Source: CAJGCS01 sp045589955 (GTDB lineage: Bacteria > Bacillota_I > Bacilli_A > ML615J-28 > CAG-313). Taken from it: a DNA stretch of 64,000 nt. The number at the start of each line of letters is the position of its first letter. Within the stretch, counting starts at the first letter, position 1. The stretch covers positions 185,416-249,415 of the forward strand of contig JAZNQD010000009.1 of assembly GCA_045589955.1 (NCBI GenBank), in the 5' to 3' direction. This document shows positions 42,730 through 50,777 of the stretch, in pieces. The position numbers and the translations under genes were made by a program. Under the pieces are notes generated by a model. That model was given only the letters and a program-made list of their open reading frames with translations, was not told where the DNA came from and searched no databases.

Positions 42730-42913
42730 AATAATTCCTAATCCAGATAAAGCAAAATATGATGAAATGACACAGGCTTGTAAAGATAATGACAATTATT
42801 GTCCTTGCCTTTTGGAAAAAACCCCGGACACAAAATGTATGTGTAAGGCATTCCGTGAGCAAGAAGAAGGTTTGTGCCATTGTCAGCGTTTTTTAAAGAT
42901 TAAAGTTGATTAG
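42719..42913 (+). CDS. Ferredoxin-thioredoxin reductase-like Fe-S protein
   Basis: I chose ATG 42719 with GGAG 8 bases upstream (64 residues); it overlaps the phosphoesterase stop. The pattern NYCPCLLEKTPDTKCMCKAF then LCHCQRF matches the catalytic subunit of ferredoxin-thioredoxin reductase (CPC...CxC...CHC), which holds a 4Fe-4S cluster. A longer frame from 42677 is less likely. Such mini proteins occur in many phages and may supply redox power to ribonucleotide reductase. Confidence 0.75.
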   Translation: MKTKIIPNPDKAKYDEMTQACKDNDNYCPCLLEKTPDTKCMCKAFREQEEGLCHCQRFLKIKVD

Positions 42914-42938
42914 AATAAAAACATTAAAAGTATATTTG

Positions 42939-42975
42939 GCCTAGTATAAGTAATTATATTAGGCTTTTATTTTGT
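42939..42975 (+). terminator. Terminator after the Fe-S protein gene
   Basis: GCCTAGTATA and TATATTAGGC pair over 10 bases with loop AGTAAT, followed by TTTTATTTTG. Confidence 0.75.
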
Positions 42976-42994
42976 ATTATATGAAATAATTTGC

Positions 42995-43023
42995 TTTACT
43001 TTGTTTATAGTTTATATTATAAT
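42995..43023 (+). promoter_or_regulatory. Sigma70-like promoter
   Basis: TTTACT and TATAAT are 17 bases apart, preceded by TTGC. It is the best-matching copy of the class and lies 34 bases before the gene at 43057. Confidence 0.65.
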
Positions 43024-43056
43024 AATATTAAATAAGGTAAAAGAAAGGATAACGTT

Positions 43057-43290
43057 ATGTCAAAACCACGTTCAGCAGATAGTATGTTGACGAAAATTGA
43101 GAATATGCAAGTTGGAGATGAAATTTTTACAGATAAATCAAATGGATATATATCTGATAATTTGAATACTATTAAAAAGAAATTTCCAGAGCGCAAATAT
43201 ACTCAATTAAGTATTTATACACACGAAGGACCTACTTATACATCGTTAAAAGATTTTAAGAAGGTAATTTGTATTACAAGGTTAGCATAA
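43057..43290 (+). CDS. Small unknown protein
   Basis: This 77-residue protein (MSKPRSADSMLTKIENMQVG start) follows a strong sigma70-like promoter and a GAAAGGA ribosome site. It has short strand-like segments ending KKVICITRLA. No family recognised. The next gene starts directly after its stop. Confidence 0.5.
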   Translation: MSKPRSADSMLTKIENMQVGDEIFTDKSNGYISDNLNTIKKKFPERKYTQLSIYTHEGPTYTSLKDFKKVICITRLA

Positions 43291-43560
43291 ATGATTACAA
43301 TTTATATAGATGGTTTTTCCATAGATGAAACGTCATTATTATTTGGCAAGCTAGATACTCTTACAGAAACTAAAAATATATGTAAAGCTAATTGGCCAGA
43401 TAATACTTCAATAACCTTAACTGTTGGCGACTTGTTATTAAAACAACCTCTTTTACGAAACTACTTTTCTAGTGAGAATCGGTTAACATTTGATTCAGTC
43501 ATGTCATTGCTTCCAAAGATTTTACCGTTAAATGCTAAAATTGAATTAGATTGGAGTTAA
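43291..43560 (+). CDS. Small unknown protein
   Basis: This 89-residue protein (MITIYIDGFSIDETSLLFGK start) alternates strands and helices and ends AKIELDWS. It is immediately downstream of 43057-43290 with no gap, so the two are probably made together. No family recognised. Confidence 0.5.
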   Translation: MITIYIDGFSIDETSLLFGKLDTLTETKNICKANWPDNTSITLTVGDLLLKQPLLRNYFSSENRLTFDSVMSLLPKILPLNAKIELDWS

Positions 43561-43582
43561 AACTTATAAAATTATATACAAA

Positions 43583-43588
43583 GTTCTA
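43583..43588 (+). promoter_or_regulatory. GTTCTA promoter-like element
   Basis: GTTCTAATAGTGTATA lies 50 bases before the membrane protein gene start at 43639. Confidence 0.38.
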
Positions 43589-43638
43589 ATAGTGTATACA
43601 TGCTAATGATTTTGTATAATTAACTTATAGGTTTAACA

Positions 43639-44619
43639 ATGAAATACGCATTTATGATTGCAATCGCATTTTGTCTTGCGATTATATCTTCTATTATGAC
43701 AGCATTGGGTATGACAGAACTATTTGCTGCAGCTGGAACCTTTATATTAGTTTTATTTGTTTTGATTGACTTGGGTAGATTTTTACTATTCAATTTTGTT
43801 GTTGATGAGTGGCATAATCTACGTAAAGTTAAGTATTTGATTGTGGTAATTCTAACTTTACTTTTTGTGTACTCTGCAGTAGGTATTTTTGCCAAATTAG
43901 ATTCTTTAGTGTCTCTCGAAACAAAATCTGCTATGATAAACGCCGCTGCATATAATAAAGCTGTAGAAAATGCTGAAGTTACCCAGAATAGATCTGAGGA
44001 TTTAGCTGTCATTGCTCGAACAGAGTATAAAAATGCTTTAGAATGGAATGCTCTCGATTATAATAACTGTATAAGTCGTGCCGCTGGTGATATCAATAAA
44101 GAAAATAAATGTAATAATACAAAGCGTAGATTAGATAAGACAGCTTTAGCCAATTTACAAACTGCTTTGAAAAGTGCAGATAGTAATTTAAAAACGACTG
44201 AAGAAACTACAAAGATTAATTCTCAAAATCAGAGTGAAATAGCTAGTATCTTAACAACCATTTGTAAATTAACGCAAAAAGATTGTACAACATATGATAG
44301 TTTGCAAAATTCAATAAGTATTTTAATATTTTTAGTTATTATTGGAACCGACTATTTACAAATTGCAATTATCTTAGCCGTAAATACTAGAAAGAATAAA
44401 CTTAAAGTTGAAGATCGCAAAAAAGTTAATTTTAAACAGTTAAAAGTTACGCACAGCGAGGAAGAGCCTACTAAAAAAATTGAAAAAAATGTAGAAAATT
44501 TTTTAGAAGTAGAAAAAACGAGTAAAAGCGTTGAAATACCTAGAAAAACCCACAGTGGAGGCAGTTTTGGTCCAAAACCACGCCCTTCAACGCCTCAAAA
44601 TGGAGAAATAAAGAAGTAA
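43639..44619 (+). CDS. Membrane protein with coiled periplasmic segment, unknown function
   Basis: The 326-residue protein has three N-terminal membrane helices (FMIAIAFCLAIISSIMTALG, FILVLFVLIDLGRFLLF and YLIVVILTLLFVYSAVGIFA), a helical middle of about 150 residues with paired cysteines (NNCISR, NKCNN, TICKLTQKDC), a further helix (SILIFLVIIGTDYLQIAIIL) and a basic, Pro-rich tail. This layout resembles envelope-spanning scaffold or signalling proteins, but no family is recognised. A minus-strand open frame over its start was rejected as a shadow. Confidence 0.6.
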   Translation: MKYAFMIAIAFCLAIISSIMTALGMTELFAAAGTFILVLFVLIDLGRFLLFNFVVDEWHNLRKVKYLIVVILTLLFVYSAVGIFAKLDSLVSLETKSAMINAAAYNKAVENAEVTQNRSEDLAVIARTEYKNALEWNALDYNNCISRAAGDINKENKCNNTKRRLDKTALANLQTALKSADSNLKTTEETTKINSQNQSEIASILTTICKLTQKDCTTYDSLQNSISILIFLVIIGTDYLQIAIILAVNTRKNKLKVEDRKKVNFKQLKVTHSEEEPTKKIEKNVENFLEVEKTSKSVEIPRKTHSGGSFGPKPRPSTPQNGEIKK

Positions 44620-44669
44620 TTGAAATATATGGATAATTTATAAAATCTGTTTTTCAAGAGCAAAATTTT

Positions 44670-44726
44670 AGCCTATAAGTATACTCAAAGGAATTAATTT
44701 TTGGGAAATATTTATAGGCTTTTTTA
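44670..44726 (+). terminator. Terminator before nrdG
   Basis: AGCCTATAA and TTATAGGCT pair over 9 bases across a 33-base loop region, followed by TTTTT. Together with the element at 44740 it fills the 200-base gap before nrdG. Confidence 0.6.
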
Positions 44727-44739
44727 TACGTAAGTGTCC

Positions 44740-44745
44740 GTTCTA
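44740..44745 (+). promoter_or_regulatory. GTTCTA promoter-like element before nrdG
   Basis: CCGTTCTATAATATACAT lies 74 bases before the nrdG ATG. It overlaps a possible TATAAT-like box. Confidence 0.4.
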
Positions 44746-44819
44746 TAATATACATTTCGAATACTAAAAGCCTTGATTTCCTAGGCTATTCCTAATAAAC
44801 AGTTTATAAAGGAGCGAAT

Positions 44820-45332
44820 ATGTATACTGTGCCATTAGAGGAATCTTGGCTTGATTATCCTTCACCAGATGGAAATGCTGTAGCAGTCATTTTAACAGGC
44901 TGTGAGCATCATTGTGTTGGCTGTCATAGTGTAGGTCTACAAAAAGTAAAAACCTATGCTGAGGAGCCAAAAAAACTAACTTTACGAATTAAAGAATTTT
45001 GTAAACGTGCATGCACTAATAAAATAGTTTTACTTGGTGGAGATCCGCTTTTATGCTCTAATCTAGGTATTACCCGTTATCTTGTTGATAATTTGTCAAG
45101 TGAATATGATATTTGTATTTATACTGGTTATGATATCGAGTATGTTAAAAAATTACAAATTACCGGTGTAAAATACTTTAAATGTGGTAAATATTTAAAA
45201 GAATTTAGTAGAGATTCACAAAAGACAGATTCAAGCTTTATATTAGCGAGTTCAAATCAAGATTTTTATGATGGTAACTATAATAAATTATCTAACAATG
45301 GAATATTAAATTTTAAAAATAGCGAGGAATAG
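44820..45332 (+). CDS. nrdG: Anaerobic ribonucleotide reductase activating enzyme
   Basis: The 170-residue radical SAM protein uses a 4Fe-4S cluster to make the glycyl radical on NrdD. The motif CEHHCVGC (C-x3-C-x2-C) near residue 28 and the following GGDP-type LLGGDPLLC motif are both present. Length matches NrdG. It is 5 bases before nrdD, the standard pairing. An active product needs anaerobic conditions. Confidence 0.93.
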   Translation: MYTVPLEESWLDYPSPDGNAVAVILTGCEHHCVGCHSVGLQKVKTYAEEPKKLTLRIKEFCKRACTNKIVLLGGDPLLCSNLGITRYLVDNLSSEYDICIYTGYDIEYVKKLQITGVKYFKCGKYLKEFSRDSQKTDSSFILASSNQDFYDGNYNKLSNNGILNFKNSEE

Positions 45333-45337
45333 TAACA

Positions 45338-47485
45338 ATGAGTCAAGACAAAAAAGCGATTTCAATTAAATATCCAAAATTTAATTATATGGAAGAAAAC
45401 CCATATCAAGAAGAAATGGATAAATTGATTGATATTAGTCTTTCAGAGGCGAATACAACCCGAACACAAAAAAATATCGCCGAGTGTTTAACAAAATCAA
45501 TTAAATCTAAATATGGTGTTAAGGATAAAGAAGAACTAAAAAGCAAAGTAGAAGATATCTTAGCATTACATGGATTATCACAAAAACATTTTGACCCATT
45601 ATCTACAATTTCTACTTTAACCTTTGGTAATTTACAAACAGTTAATGATATTTCAGTTGATGACAATGCAAACAAAACTTCTACTAATATGGAAGGTATT
45701 CAAGGTGAGGCATTTTTATCTTATAAAAAATTAGCTGGATATGATTATTTATATCAAACATTAAAAGAATTATATGGTAAAAATGAAGCTAAAAAATGTA
45801 TGGCTTCTATGTTTGATTTTTCATTAGCTTTAAACGATAGTACAAAAATTTTAGTACCATATTGTTATTGTATTGATGCTTCTAAAATTGTAATGGAAGG
45901 TCGTAATTTTGGTCAAGTACATTCTAGTCCAGCTCATCGTGTAGCTACTTATATTTCTGTACTTGGTGATACAATTAGAGAAATTTCATTTAATGTTGCC
46001 GGAGCCATTGCTGTTGGTACATTTTTCTTAGATATTGCACATTTGGCTATTTATAGAGAAAGAATTACATTAGATGATTTGCGTACCGATAAGAAAGTAC
46101 GTAAAGCTATGTCAAATCACTTACAACAATTTATTCATACTGTTAACCATTACTCGAGAAATTCAGTAGAATCACCTTTCACTAACGTTTCTTGCTTTGA
46201 TAGAGATAAGTTACGTGGTTTAATTGATGAAGATAACTATGATTGGTATTTCCAAAAGAAAGCTGCTATCGTAGAAGATAATAACTTAGAAAATACAAAA
46301 GAAGCATTTAAAGAATTCGTTTTAGATTATATCGAAGAATTACAACAAATGTATATTGATATCTTTAATGAAGGCGATCCATTGCGTAACGGTTTACAAT
46401 TCCCATTCCCTGTAACTACTATTAATTTAAGTATTGATATTAATAAAGAAACAGGTGAACGCAAATTAACTACTGAAAATAATAATCTTTTGAATTATAT
46501 TGTTAAAAAAGATATTTCACGTTTTAATATCTATTGTTCAGAAGGTACTAAAGTTGCATCTTGTTGTCGTTTAATCTCTGATGCTGAAATGTTAGAATTA
46601 GGTGAAGGTGTTAACTCATTCGGTGGTTCACAAGTTTCATTAGGTTCACATCGTGTAGTTACAATTAACTTTGCTCGTGCTGCTTATGAAGCTGAATCAT
46701 ATGACGACTTTAAATCAATCATTACAGACCGTGTTGAAGAGATGGCTAAAATTCTTAAAGCACACCGTGTATTGATTCATAAGTTAGAAGCATGTGGTAC
46801 TCAACCTTGGATTACTAACGGTTGGATTAATATGTCTCATATGTTCTCTACATTTGGTTGTTGTGGTTATGTAGAAGCAGACGAAATTTTAAAATCTAAG
46901 TTTAATCATGCTACATTTGATTACATGAAAGACTTTTTGGTATACTTTAACGAAGAATGTAAGCGTTTAGCTAAAGAAGAAAATATTGTAATGAATATCG
47001 AAGCAATTCCGGCTGAAGGCATGGCACCAAAATTGGCTAAGGCTGATAAAATTTTGGTAGAAGGTACTTATGATATTTATGCTAACCAATGGTGTTCTTT
47101 GTGGAAAGATTATACTATTTATGAAAAGATGAAAAGAGACGGTGAAATCAATGCCCTCATGACCGGTGGTAGTATTGTACATATCAATATTGATTCACAC
47201 GTTACTTCTTCTCAAGCAAAGAATTTAATCTCTGATGCTATTAAATATGGTATGGCTCACTTCGCATTAAATGCTGTATATGCAGAATGTGCAGAGTGTG
47301 GTCATGTACATAAAGGCAAAGTTGAAAAATGTCCTAAATGTGGATCAGAAAAAGTTTCTTATTTGACACGTGTTATTGGCTATTTCAGTCGTGTGGCTGG
47401 ATGGAATAAAACTCGTCGTGAGAAAGATTTTGCTAATAGAAAATTCCTCAATTATAATCAAATCAAAGACCAGCTTGATAGTTAA
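45338..47485 (+). CDS. nrdD: Anaerobic (class III) ribonucleoside-triphosphate reductase
   Basis: The 715-residue enzyme reduces ribonucleotides to deoxyribonucleotides with formate and a glycyl radical. The C-terminus holds the zinc site CAECGHV and CPKCGSE and the radical-bearing RVIGYFSRV segment; conserved core pieces include SSPAHRVATYIS and CGTQPWITNGW. The N-terminal 90 residues are not a clear ATP-cone. It lies directly after nrdG and is followed by a two-way terminator. Oxygen destroys the radical, so the phage likely grows in an anaerobic host. Confidence 0.93.
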   Translation: MSQDKKAISIKYPKFNYMEENPYQEEMDKLIDISLSEANTTRTQKNIAECLTKSIKSKYGVKDKEELKSKVEDILALHGLSQKHFDPLSTISTLTFGNLQTVNDISVDDNANKTSTNMEGIQGEAFLSYKKLAGYDYLYQTLKELYGKNEAKKCMASMFDFSLALNDSTKILVPYCYCIDASKIVMEGRNFGQVHSSPAHRVATYISVLGDTIREISFNVAGAIAVGTFFLDIAHLAIYRERITLDDLRTDKKVRKAMSNHLQQFIHTVNHYSRNSVESPFTNVSCFDRDKLRGLIDEDNYDWYFQKKAAIVEDNNLENTKEAFKEFVLDYIEELQQMYIDIFNEGDPLRNGLQFPFPVTTINLSIDINKETGERKLTTENNNLLNYIVKKDISRFNIYCSEGTKVASCCRLISDAEMLELGEGVNSFGGSQVSLGSHRVVTINFARAAYEAESYDDFKSIITDRVEEMAKILKAHRVLIHKLEACGTQPWITNGWINMSHMFSTFGCCGYVEADEILKSKFNHATFDYMKDFLVYFNEECKRLAKEENIVMNIEAIPAEGMAPKLAKADKILVEGTYDIYANQWCSLWKDYTIYEKMKRDGEINALMTGGSIVHINIDSHVTSSQAKNLISDAIKYGMAHFALNAVYAECAECGHVHKGKVEKCPKCGSEKVSYLTRVIGYFSRVAGWNKTRREKDFANRKFLNYNQIKDQLDS

Positions 47486-47506
47486 ACTGGTTGAAGAGTA
47501 AAAAAG

Positions 47507-47537
47507 AAATGGACCTTTTAATTAGGTCCATTTTTTT
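47507..47537. terminator. Two-way terminator between nrdD and AAA+ gene
   Basis: AAATGGACCT and AGGTCCATTT pair over 10 bases with a TTTAATT loop. The stem ends in T-rich runs on both strands, so it can end the plus-strand nrdD transcript and the minus-strand AAA+ transcript. Confidence 0.75.
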
Positions 47538-47539
47538 AT

Positions 47540-48433
47540 TTAAAACATAATCGCATTACTACCGGTATCTATTTCTTTTTCTTCTTGTTCTTTTAATAGA
47601 TATTCGAAAATTAAATCGTTTGAATATTGACCATCGTCTAAGATATCGATTTTTGCTTTAGCTACTTTAAAATCACCAGAACAAATATGTGTTAATTTAG
47701 CTATTTGGTTTTGTGTTAATTTATATTCTTTACCAAAATATGTTTTTACGCCAGCTACAATATTCTCAGGTTTCATATAATCATATTTTATCTTAAATAT
47801 AAATCTACGTAAAGAAGCGTTATCTATCTTATCTTTTAAGTTTGTAGTCATAATAAAAGGATAAGGATGATCTTCCATTTGTGTTAAAATTTCATTTACT
47901 GAAGAAGCTTGATGGTTTTGTTTAGCATATCTACGATCGAATAAGAATGAATCTGCTTCATCAAATAAAAGAATAGCTTTTTTATCACGTGCTTCTTTAA
48001 AGGCCATTTTAATATTTTGTTCAGTTTCGCCTACAAATTTTGCTTCTAAATCACTAGCACGCTTTTTTATAAATGGCATTTTTAATTCTTGAGCTAACCA
48101 TTGTCCATAAAAAGATTTACCAGAACCAGATACACCATAAAGCAATAATCCATACTGTTTAATCTTTGATTTTTTAAGCTTAGTAGTTAATACTTTCAAA
48201 TCTTGATTACAATTAACCATCTTATAATCAAATTTAATTTTTGGTCTTGGTGTTTCTTCTTGTTCTGAATTAGCTGATGTACTACTATTTAAATCTTTTA
48301 CTATAGCATTACGCAGCTCCGGGGGTAAAAATTCTAATAAGTGCGGATCTAAATTGTTACCATCTACATAATGTATATTGTATCTAACATTTGTAAAATT
48401 ATTATTACCGTTGTTATCACCTGGAAAGATCAT
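47540..48433 (-). CDS. AAA+ ATPase (ClpX/FtsH/CDC48-like chaperone type)
   Basis: This 297-residue protein has Walker A GVSGSGKS at 100-107, pore-type KFVGETEQN, Walker B ILLFDEAD at 154-161, sensor FIMTTNLKD and the arginine motif SLRRFIFKI. The first 95 residues are Gly/Asn-rich and likely flexible. The short length suggests a hexameric remodelling enzyme without accessory domains. It may unfold proteins for the phage ClpP or remodel complexes. It precedes the 48444 gene by 10 bases in the same unit. Confidence 0.8.
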   Translation of the reverse strand: MIFPGDNNGNNNFTNVRYNIHYVDGNNLDPHLLEFLPPELRNAIVKDLNSSTSANSEQEETPRPKIKFDYKMVNCNQDLKVLTTKLKKSKIKQYGLLLYGVSGSGKSFYGQWLAQELKMPFIKKRASDLEAKFVGETEQNIKMAFKEARDKKAILLFDEADSFLFDRRYAKQNHQASSVNEILTQMEDHPYPFIMTTNLKDKIDNASLRRFIFKIKYDYMKPENIVAGVKTYFGKEYKLTQNQIAKLTHICSGDFKVAKAKIDILDDGQYSNDLIFEYLLKEQEEKEIDTGSNAIMF

Positions 48434-48443
48434 ATTATACCTC

Positions 48444-48863
48444 TTAGAATGTCACTAATATTTTACCTAATTTTGTTAATAATGAAATAGCATCTCCTGC
48501 GATACGTAACTTAGTTTTTGTAAACTCTAATGTACGCATAGTAGTTTCTTCAGATAAACACATTTGATAAGCAGCAATAAAATCTGTAACTGAATCAGTT
48601 GAGTCAGAAATATAAATGTTATATGTGCTAACTAAATTTTCAATACGTTTAGCTATTTCAAATCGCTCTTTTTTAGAAGATGAAGTACAAAACTTTACTA
48701 ATTGTTCGGCTTTTAAAATACCTAGACCATTAGAATATAAGAATTCTAAGCAAGTATCTTCTTCACTTGCATTTGTTACTTGTAAAGGTAAATTTTTATT
48801 AAACCACTCAAAAGTTAATTCGTTTTCATCATTATTTTTTTGGCGTTTTCTTTTCCAAAACAT
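48444..48863 (-). CDS. Unknown helical protein upstream of AAA+ gene
   Basis: The 139-residue protein starts MFWKRKRQKNNDENELTFEW, is almost wholly helical, and carries no membrane segment or zinc motif. A sigma70-like promoter (weak -10) lies upstream. Its coupling to the AAA+ gene suggests an adaptor or cofactor, but that is only inference. Confidence 0.5.
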   Translation of the reverse strand: MFWKRKRQKNNDENELTFEWFNKNLPLQVTNASEEDTCLEFLYSNGLGILKAEQLVKFCTSSSKKERFEIAKRIENLVSTYNIYISDSTDSVTDFIAAYQMCLSEETTMRTLEFTKTKLRIAGDAISLLTKLGKILVTF

Positions 48864-48898
48864 CTTGCTATCCTTTTGTAATATACCATACTTTATAT

Positions 48899-48927
48899 AA
48901 AATATACTATTACATATAAAGAGTAAA
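48899..48927 (-). promoter_or_regulatory. Possible sigma70-like promoter
   Basis: Minus-strand TTTACT and TATTTT are 17 bases apart, 36 bases before the gene start at 48863. The -10 match is poor. Confidence 0.35.
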
Positions 48928-48935
48928 ACAAAAAA

Positions 48936-48963
48936 TGCCCCATCTTAATATATAGACAGGGCA
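48936..48963 (-). terminator. Terminator after Hsp20
   Basis: Minus-strand TGCCCTGTC and GATGGGGCA pair over 9 bases (some G-U), followed by TTTTTTG. Confidence 0.75.
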
Positions 48964-48971
48964 CTTATTTC

Positions 48972-49424
48972 TTAGTCTATAGTATAAATTTTAGGCTTTT
49001 TTTCTTCTGGAATTTCAATTTTAATATTGATTTGTAAAAGACCATTAAAATAGTTTACTTTATCTATCACTGAAAATTCTGGAAGTTTTAAACTCCATTT
49101 GAAACTTCTGCTAGCTATACCTTTATAAAGATAATCTCTCTCTGGAGTACCAGCCGTAATATCTTCTACATATAGCACGTTATCTTCAGTTGATACTTTT
49201 AAGCCCTCTTTAGGATAACCAGCTAAGCTTAATTCTACTGTAAATTCATCAGTAGTATCTTTGTCTTTACGATAAATATTATATTTTGGAAATGACTCTT
49301 GACGCTCTACTAAATTTAAAGGTAAAGCATTTGAAAAGAAAGCGTCGATAAAAGGTGAAAATTGTGAGTCAATAATGCGAGAAAGTGAACCGCGCATCAA
49401 CGGTGAAAGTTGCTTATTTGTCAT
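48972..49424 (-). CDS. Small heat-shock protein, Hsp20/IbpA-like
   Basis: The 150-residue protein has the alpha-crystallin domain from residue 45: YNIYRKDKDTTDEFTVELSL, GYPKEGLKVSTEDNVLYVED, SFKWSLKLPEFSVID and a C-terminal EIPEEKKPKI. It prevents aggregation of unfolded proteins. A GTTCTA signal lies 68 bases before the start, and the leader can fold into a hairpin around ATTAATGTAAG (49450-49490). Phage Hsp20 is common in T4-like marine and gut phages and may aid virion assembly. Confidence 0.9.
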   Translation of the reverse strand: MTNKQLSPLMRGSLSRIIDSQFSPFIDAFFSNALPLNLVERQESFPKYNIYRKDKDTTDEFTVELSLAGYPKEGLKVSTEDNVLYVEDITAGTPERDYLYKGIASRSFKWSLKLPEFSVIDKVNYFNGLLQINIKIEIPEEKKPKIYTID

Positions 49425-49490
49425 TTTAAAAATCTCCTAATTTAAGCAAGATTAATGTAGATGTAAGCCTATAAAGCACTTACATTAATA

Positions 49491-49496
49491 TAGAAC
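49491..49496 (-). promoter_or_regulatory. GTTCTA promoter-like element before Hsp20
   Basis: Minus-strand AGTTCTATATTAATGTAAG lies 67 bases before the Hsp20 start. The bases downstream form an inverted repeat (ATTAATGTAAG and CTTACAT) that could be a regulated leader hairpin. Confidence 0.42.
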
Positions 49497-49547
49497 TATT
49501 AAATACAATCAATTGTTCTATTAATTAAGAATATATAAGGAAAAATC

Positions 49548-50033
49548 ATGATTGTAAAACAGAAAACTAAAATGGCAAAATCACGTACTGCTACTCGAAA
49601 AGCAATAAAGAAATTTTGTAGACCAAAAAAACCTAAGATTGGATTCGTAAAAGTAGGACAAACCAAATTAAGGCATGGTACTTCTAAGAGTGAAGATGTT
49701 TGGTTATCTAATTTACAAGTTCCAGAAAGAAGTAAGGTAATATATGGCTTTAATGGTAAAGTTTATATTGTAGATGGATATAATGCCAATACTCGAACTA
49801 TTTATGAGTTTTTAGGCAATTATTTTCATGGTCATCCTATTCAATATAAAGCGGTTTTTGATAGCATTAATTCATTGACTAAAACTACATATAGATATTT
49901 ATACGAAACAACTAAGGCAAGATTTCAATTATTTCATTCTCTTGGCTTTAAAGTAGTTTATGTATGGGAATCTGATTATAAAAAGAATCGTTTTGCACAA
50001 AGAGTTTATATACCTGGAAAAGAGTTAGTATAA
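49548..50033 (+). CDS. VSR-like homing endonuclease, short form
   Basis: The 161-residue protein has a basic start (MAKSRTATRKAIKKFCRPKK) and a VSR-like core: SKSEDVWLSNL, VYIVDGYNANTRTIYEFLGN, YFHGHPIQY and the helix TKARFQLFHSLGFKVVYVWE. Catalytic Asp and His of this family are in VDGY and FHGH. AAGGAAAAATC precedes the ATG. It is an isolated plus-strand gene among minus-strand genes, as for mobile nucleases, and overlaps the next gene by one base (TAATG). Confidence 0.7.
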   Translation: MIVKQKTKMAKSRTATRKAIKKFCRPKKPKIGFVKVGQTKLRHGTSKSEDVWLSNLQVPERSKVIYGFNGKVYIVDGYNANTRTIYEFLGNYFHGHPIQYKAVFDSINSLTKTTYRYLYETTKARFQLFHSLGFKVVYVWESDYKKNRFAQRVYIPGKELV

Positions 50034-50389
50034 TGAGACTTGAACAAATTTTAGATGAAACATTAGAATTATTAATAGCAAATGAACAAGATCCTAGATT
50101 TAAAAATTTCGGAGCTCTTCAGAAATCTAAATATCAGCACTCAAAACCGGAGGAAGATGCTTTTTTAAGAAGCGATATGTATAAAGGAACAAAAGGTAAT
50201 TCTGAAGCAGTTAAAAAAGGACATATTAAACGAAAGACAAATCCAAAATATAAAGAAATTAATAAAAAAGCCGCCCAAAAGCGTTCCAGTTGGTACAAAT
50301 CTAAGGAAAACAAAGAAAAGTTTATGGAAGCAATCAGGCGGCGTAAAAAACCAGTTAAGGCTTCGAAGACAGATTCTCAAACATCTTAA
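50033..50389 (+). CDS. Basic protein encoded with the VSR-like nuclease
   Basis: The 118-residue protein is coupled to the nuclease by TAATG. It begins with a helix (MRLEQILDETLELLIANEQD) and is then extremely Lys/Arg-rich (KRKTNPKYKEINKKAAQKRS and RRRKKPVKAS), resembling NUMOD-type DNA-binding tails of homing nucleases. Its C-terminal 35 bases run against the end of the minus-strand gene at 50355. It may bind DNA to guide the nuclease; the family is not recognised. Confidence 0.5.
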   Translation: MRLEQILDETLELLIANEQDPRFKNFGALQKSKYQHSKPEEDAFLRSDMYKGTKGNSEAVKKGHIKRKTNPKYKEINKKAAQKRSSWYKSKENKEKFMEAIRRRKKPVKASKTDSQTS

Positions 50390-50756
50390 AAATGCCTTCA
50401 AGCTTAGCTTGGTCTCTTATTGAAAGATGTATATTATGTTTTAACTTACTCAAAAATGGCTTAGTTAATTGATCATAATATTTAACTTTCAATTTTTTAT
50501 GTGATAATTCAGCGTCTGCCTTATTATCAAAATAGCAGCTGTGCATAAAGAAATTTGATGTCTCTGGATTTTTAACTACGACATTATATGTATATTTAAG
50601 TGGCCTTTGCATAAATACATTAATATCAGCAGTTTTAACTCCATTTGGGTCATATCTACACGTTGAAATGCCAGATAGTCCACTAATTTCATCGCCTATT
50701 CTCGGTGACGTATTAAAATGCTCTTTGTGCTGCTTATATCCAATTGTTTTGGTCAT
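50355..50756 (-). CDS. Unknown protein
   Basis: I chose ATG 50756 (MTKTIGYKQHKEHFNTSPRI), preceded by GGAG, rather than 50774. The 133-residue product has strands in the middle (LKYTYNVVVKNPETSNFFMH) and helices at the end. Its end overlaps convergently with the plus-strand basic gene by 35 bases. It and the next gene may be related, as both start with similar short domains carrying N-terminal basic patches, but no family is recognised. Confidence 0.5.
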   Translation of the reverse strand: MTKTIGYKQHKEHFNTSPRIGDEISGLSGISTCRYDPNGVKTADINVFMQRPLKYTYNVVVKNPETSNFFMHSCYFDNKADAELSHKKLKVKYYDQLTKPFLSKLKHNIHLSIRDQAKLEGIFKMFENLSSKP

Positions 50757-50777
50757 TCTAACTCCACGCGACAATAA

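Noticed and set aside
43620..44012. Minus-strand 130-residue open frame over the start of the membrane protein gene
   Set aside because: It is opposite to a plus-strand gene that has a ribosome site, hydrophobic helices and an upstream signal. The minus frame has no ribosome site and low-complexity content.
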